A stretch of 9,512 nt of DNA from the NCBI GenBank assembly GCA_903917505.1, contig CAIXAY010000221.1, positions 1 to 9,512 on the forward strand. Direction: 5' to 3'. Shown here piece after piece: positions 7,024-9,512 of the stretch (the first letter of the stretch is position 1; every line of letters starts with the position of its first letter). The translations under genes and the position numbers were made by a program. The notes beneath the pieces are model-generated. The model did not search any database and was not told the origin of the DNA. It worked only from the letters and a program-made list of their open reading frames with translations. The DNA comes from an uncultured beta proteobacterium. Its GTDB lineage: Bacteria; Pseudomonadota; Gammaproteobacteria; Burkholderiales; Rhodocyclaceae.

Positions 7024-8125
7024 ACTCGTTTTCAAGAATCTCGTCAAGCAATATGGGACGAACACCGTCGTTCAGGACTTCAACCTGACCATTCACGACA
7101 AGGAATTCATCGTCTTCGTCGGGCCGTCGGGCTGCGGCAAGACGACCACCCTGCGCATGGTCGCCGGGCTCGAAGAGATCAGCGCCGGCGAGATGTACAT
7201 CAACGGTCGCCTGGTCAACGACGTCGAGTCGAAGGACCGCGACATCGCCATGGTGTTTCAGAGCTACGCGCTCTATCCGCACATGTCGGTGTTCGAGAAC
7301 ATGGCCTTCGGTCTCGAGCTGCGCAAGTTCCCGCAGCCCGAGATCGAACGCCGGGTGCGCGAGGCCGCGGCAATCCTCTGCATCGACCATCTGCTGCTGC
7401 GCAAGCCGAAGGAACTCTCGGGCGGGCAGCGCCAGCGCGTCGCGCTCGGTCGGGCGATCGTGCGCGAACCGCAGGTCTTCCTGATGGACGAGCCCTTGTC
7501 CAATCTCGACGCCAACCTGCGCGTGCAGATGCGCGCCGAAATCGCCAAGCTGCGCCACCGTCTTCAGGCGACCGTCATCTAGGTGACGCACGACCAGACC
7601 GAGGCGATGACCATGGGCGATCGCATCGTCGTCATGAAGGACGGCTTCATCCAGCAGGTCGACACGCCGATGAAGCTCTACAACGAGCCGGCGAATCTCT
7701 TCGTCGCCCGCTTCATCGGTTCGCCGTCGATGAATTTCCTCACCGTTCGCCTGAGCGGCGAGCCCGGCGCGCTGCGCCTGGCGGCGCCCGGCCTCGACCT
7801 GCCGGTCTCGCCGGCGCACGCGGCGCGGCTCGCCGCCTACGCGGGGCGCGACGTGATCGTCGGCATCCGCCCGGACGCGATCCACGACACGGGCGAATTT
7901 CTCGCCGCGCACCGCGACTGGACGCTCGATGTGCGCATCGACGTGGTCGAGCCGATGGGCTCGGAAAGCTTCATCTATTTCAGCGTGAATGCGGAGAACA
8001 TCGTCGCGCGGGTGCCGCCGGCCACCTCGGCGCGGGTGATGAGCCCGCACCGGCTGGCCTTCGACATGGACGCCGCGCATTACTTCGATCCGGAGACGCA
8101 AAGGACTATCGACGGCGCGCCCTGA
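7016..8125 (+). pseudogene. CUT1-type sugar ABC transporter ATPase (MalK/UgpC-like), interrupted by an in-frame amber codon
   Basis: Read through, this is a 369-codon ATPase of normal MalK/UgpC length that would power sugar uptake at the inner membrane. Visible are Walker [10 protein letters not shown] (36-44), Q-loop Gln82 ([13 protein letters not shown]), signature LSGGQ (134-138), Walker B VFLMDEP (about 154-160) and D-loop SNLDA. The H-loop (VTHDQ, His192) and the C-terminal TOBE-like regulatory domain ([19 protein letters not shown]) follow. Codon 189, TAG at 7580-7582, sits where the family almost always has Tyr (IYVTHDQ). One base change from TAC would explain it. Without readthrough the product stops at 188 residues and lacks the H-loop, so it should be inactive. 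The 180 codons after it are intact and in the same frame, arguing for a sequence error, a very recent mutation, or suppression. GTG at 7583 directly after the stop could only weakly support reinitiation. The start overlaps the preceding gene by 8 nt. Confidence 0.85.
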
Positions 8126-8134
8126 GGCGCGCCG
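8113..8134 (+). other. Perfect GC hairpin spanning the ATPase stop codon
   Basis: Nine-base arms (CGGCGCGCC at 8113-8121 and GGCGCGCCG at 8126-8134) flank a CTGA loop that contains the gene's TGA stop. No T-tract follows, so it is not a standard intrinsic terminator. It may act as an mRNA-stability or partial-attenuation element before the binding-protein gene. Confidence 0.6.
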
Positions 8135-8166
8135 GGCAAGGGGTGGTGGCGGGTGAGGGCAGGGGA

Positions 8167-8187
8167 GCGCGGCGAATTAGGCCGCGC
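8167..8187 (+). other. Second intergenic hairpin upstream of the binding-protein gene
   Basis: Arms GCGCGGC (8167-8173) and GCCGCGC (8181-8187) are perfectly complementary around a 7-nt loop (GAATTAG). It lies in the 96-bp gap between the ATPase and binding-protein genes, 20 bases before the GGAGG at 8208-8212. No T-tract follows. It is compatible with a 5' stabilising structure for the abundant binding-protein transcript. No promoter was recognised in this gap. Confidence 0.5.
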
Positions 8188-8221
8188 AGCTTGATCAACG
8201 AAACATCGGAGGCATTTGCAA

Positions 8222-9512
8222 ATGGACAAGAGAAAAGGATTGTTCGGACGGCTCGCGGCAAGCCTGGCGCTGGCGGCCATCATGTCGTTCTCGGCGGCGA
8301 GCGCCGCGGCCGCTGAGAAAATCACGATCTGGAGCCACTGGGCCGACGAGCAGAACAAGAAGGACTTCGTCATGGAGGCGGTCAAACGCTTCAAAGACAA
8401 GAATCCGGGCTTCGAGGTCGAGGTCGTCTGGTACCAGAAGCCGCAGCTGATCACGGCGCTGACCACTTCGTTCCAGGCCGGGTCGGGGCCCGACATCTTC
8501 TATCTCGAGCCGGCGATCACCGGCGCTTTCCCGCCGTTTGTCGACAACGGCTTCATGTATGACATCGGCAAGCAGATCGATCCCCTGATCGAAGCCTGGG
8601 CCTATCCGTTCGCCAAGAAAGGCAGCATGACTTATCTCTTGCCGCTCGAAGCCTACATGCCGGTCCTCTACTACAACAAGGACCTGTTCAAGAAAGCCGG
8701 GGTGACGCTTCCGGCCGACGGCGTCGTCGACACCGAAGCCTTCAAGGCGATCGTCGCCAAGACCAAGGCCGCCGGCGTGACGCCGTTCTCGGCCGGCACC
8801 ATGGACCGCGACTGGGCCGGTAGCCTGCTCACCGAATCGATCCTGCTGCGCTTCATCGGCAAGGACAAATGGCAGGACATCCCGACCGGCAAGACCGCGT
8901 GGAGCGATCCGGACGTCGTCGCCGGCCTCAAGTACGTCGAGGACCTGGTCAAGGCCGGCGCCTATCCGCAAGGCGTCGCCTCGATCAAGCTCGGCGAGAG
9001 CCACGGCCTGTTCTTCGGCGGCAAGTACGCGATGTTCCCGATGCGCACCTTCTTCGGCGGCCGCGCTTTCGTTCCGGTCGACAAGGGCGGCATGGCCGCC
9101 GACTTCCCGCTCGGCATCATGGACTTCCCGGTGGTCAAGGGCGGCAAGGGCAACGACCTCTCCTACATGCAGGTCGGCGGCTCCTACGGCGTCAGCGCCA
9201 AGAGCAAGAACCCGGACAAGGCGGCTGAACTCCTGGCGGTGATGGCGACGCCGGACATGGCGGCGCTGTGGATGAGCCAGGTCAAGGGCCAGACCGGCAT
9301 CAAGGGCGATGCCAAGGCGATGAACGATCCCTACTTCAAGATGCTCGGCGATGCGACGAAAACCTTGAAGCCCTTGCCCGGACCGATGGAGCTCGGCATG
9401 GATTCGACTTATCGCGACGTCTTCTACAAGACCTCGACGGCGCTCGTCGCCGGTTATTTGAGTGCCGACGCCATGGTCAAGCAAATGGACGAAGCACGGG
9501 CGAAACTGAAGA
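8222..9512 (+). CDS. Sugar ABC transporter substrate-binding protein (family 1, MalE/UgpB-like), 3' truncated by window
   Basis: This is the periplasmic solute-binding protein of the importer; 430 codons are visible and the frame is open at the window edge. A Sec signal peptide is clear: MDKRKGLFGR, then a hydrophobic run LAASLALAAIMSFSAASA and a likely signal-peptidase I site after AAA near residue 31. There is no lipobox cysteine. The mature part begins EKITIWSHWADEQNKKDF and shows the family 1 segments VEVVWYQKPQLITALTTSF, GPDIFYLEP, MPVLYYNKDLFKKAGV, GKYAMFPM and SYGVSAKSKNPDKAAELL. Near 400-440 residues is usual, so only a little is missing. GGAGG (8208-8212) lies nine bases before the ATG. 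The gene follows the ATPase with a 96-bp gap holding two hairpins; membrane permease genes are expected downstream. The ligand is not identifiable by eye, but CUT1 systems take up di/oligosaccharides, polyols or glycerol phosphates. Confidence 0.95.
   Translation, partial: MDKRKGLFGRLAASLALAAIMSFSAASAAAAEKITIWSHWADEQNKKDFVMEAVKRFKDKNPGFEVEVVWYQKPQLITALTTSFQAGSGPDIFYLEPAITGAFPPFVDNGFMYDIGKQIDPLIEAWAYPFAKKGSMTYLLPLEAYMPVLYYNKDLFKKAGVTLPADGVVDTEAFKAIVAKTKAAGVTPFSAGTMDRDWAGSLLTESILLRFIGKDKWQDIPTGKTAWSDPDVVAGLKYVEDLVKAGAYPQGVASIKLGESHGLFFGGKYAMFPMRTFFGGRAFVPVDKGGMAADFPLGIMDFPVVKGGKGNDLSYMQVGGSYGVSAKSKNPDKAAELLAVMATPDMAALWMSQVKGQTGIKGDAKAMNDPYFKMLGDATKTLKPLPGPMELGMDSTYRDVFYKTSTALVAGYLSADAMVKQMDEARAKLK

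Noticed and set aside
7010..8101. Long open frame on the - strand antisense to the ATPase gene (363 codons)
   Set aside because: High-GC coding DNA often leaves the antisense frame open; the translation is Arg/His/Asp-rich with no recognisable motif, whereas the + strand has all ABC motifs.
7583..8125. Separate 180-residue gene starting at GTG 7583
   Set aside because: The start follows the amber codon directly, has no good ribosome binding site, and the product is plainly the second half of the ATPase.
8191..8198. 8-bp palindrome TTGATCAA before the binding-protein gene as an operator
   Set aside because: Too short to stand out, not associated with any promoter hexamers, and unlike the 16-bp palindrome at 4281.
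8195..9484. Long open frame on the - strand antisense to the binding-protein gene (429 codons)
   Set aside because: Same GC artefact; the + strand frame has a signal peptide, ribosome binding site and family motifs.

Overview
The window looks like chromosomal DNA of a high-GC proteobacterium, most likely a betaproteobacterium. The evidence is the hemC-hemD-hemX-hemY order, the gene families, and a dispersed-repeat remnant of a kind common in proteobacteria. A finer placement such as Rhodocyclales is only a guess.

Block 1 (1-3469, + strand) is the end of a tetrapyrrole-biosynthesis operon. It holds the 3' part of hemC (hydroxymethylbilane synthase), complete hemD (uroporphyrinogen-III synthase), and the membrane proteins hemX and hemY. 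All junctions overlap by a few bases (ATGA, 8 nt, GTGA), so translation is probably coupled. The hemY 3' end runs into a 7-bp tandem repeat, followed by a hairpin that resembles a REP-type dispersed repeat. These mark the boundary with the next block.

Block 2 (3516-9512) looks like an accessory carbon-source catabolic locus. A GntR/FadR-type (FCD) regulator is read on the - strand. It is divergent from a + strand operon encoding a split transketolase (N- and C-terminal subunits), an Asp/Glu-racemase-superfamily protein, a CUT1-type sugar ABC-transporter ATPase, and a family 1 sugar-binding lipo- or periplasmic protein that runs off the window. Permease genes probably lie downstream. The divergent 166-bp spacer is AT-rich. 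It carries a strong sigma70-like promoter (TTGACT, 17 bp, GATAAT) whose spacer contains a perfect 16-bp palindrome, the obvious candidate operator for the regulator.

Taken together, the locus would import a sugar-like solute, modify it with the racemase-family enzyme, and split or transfer a two-carbon ketol unit with the transketolase, under FCD-regulator control. The substrate cannot be read from the sequence.

The most striking anomaly is an in-frame amber codon at 7580-7582. It replaces the tyrosine normally found just before the conserved THDQ (H-loop) of the transporter ATPase, while the downstream 180 codons remain intact. No RNA genes, CRISPR arrays, insertion sequences or long stretches without genes are seen.
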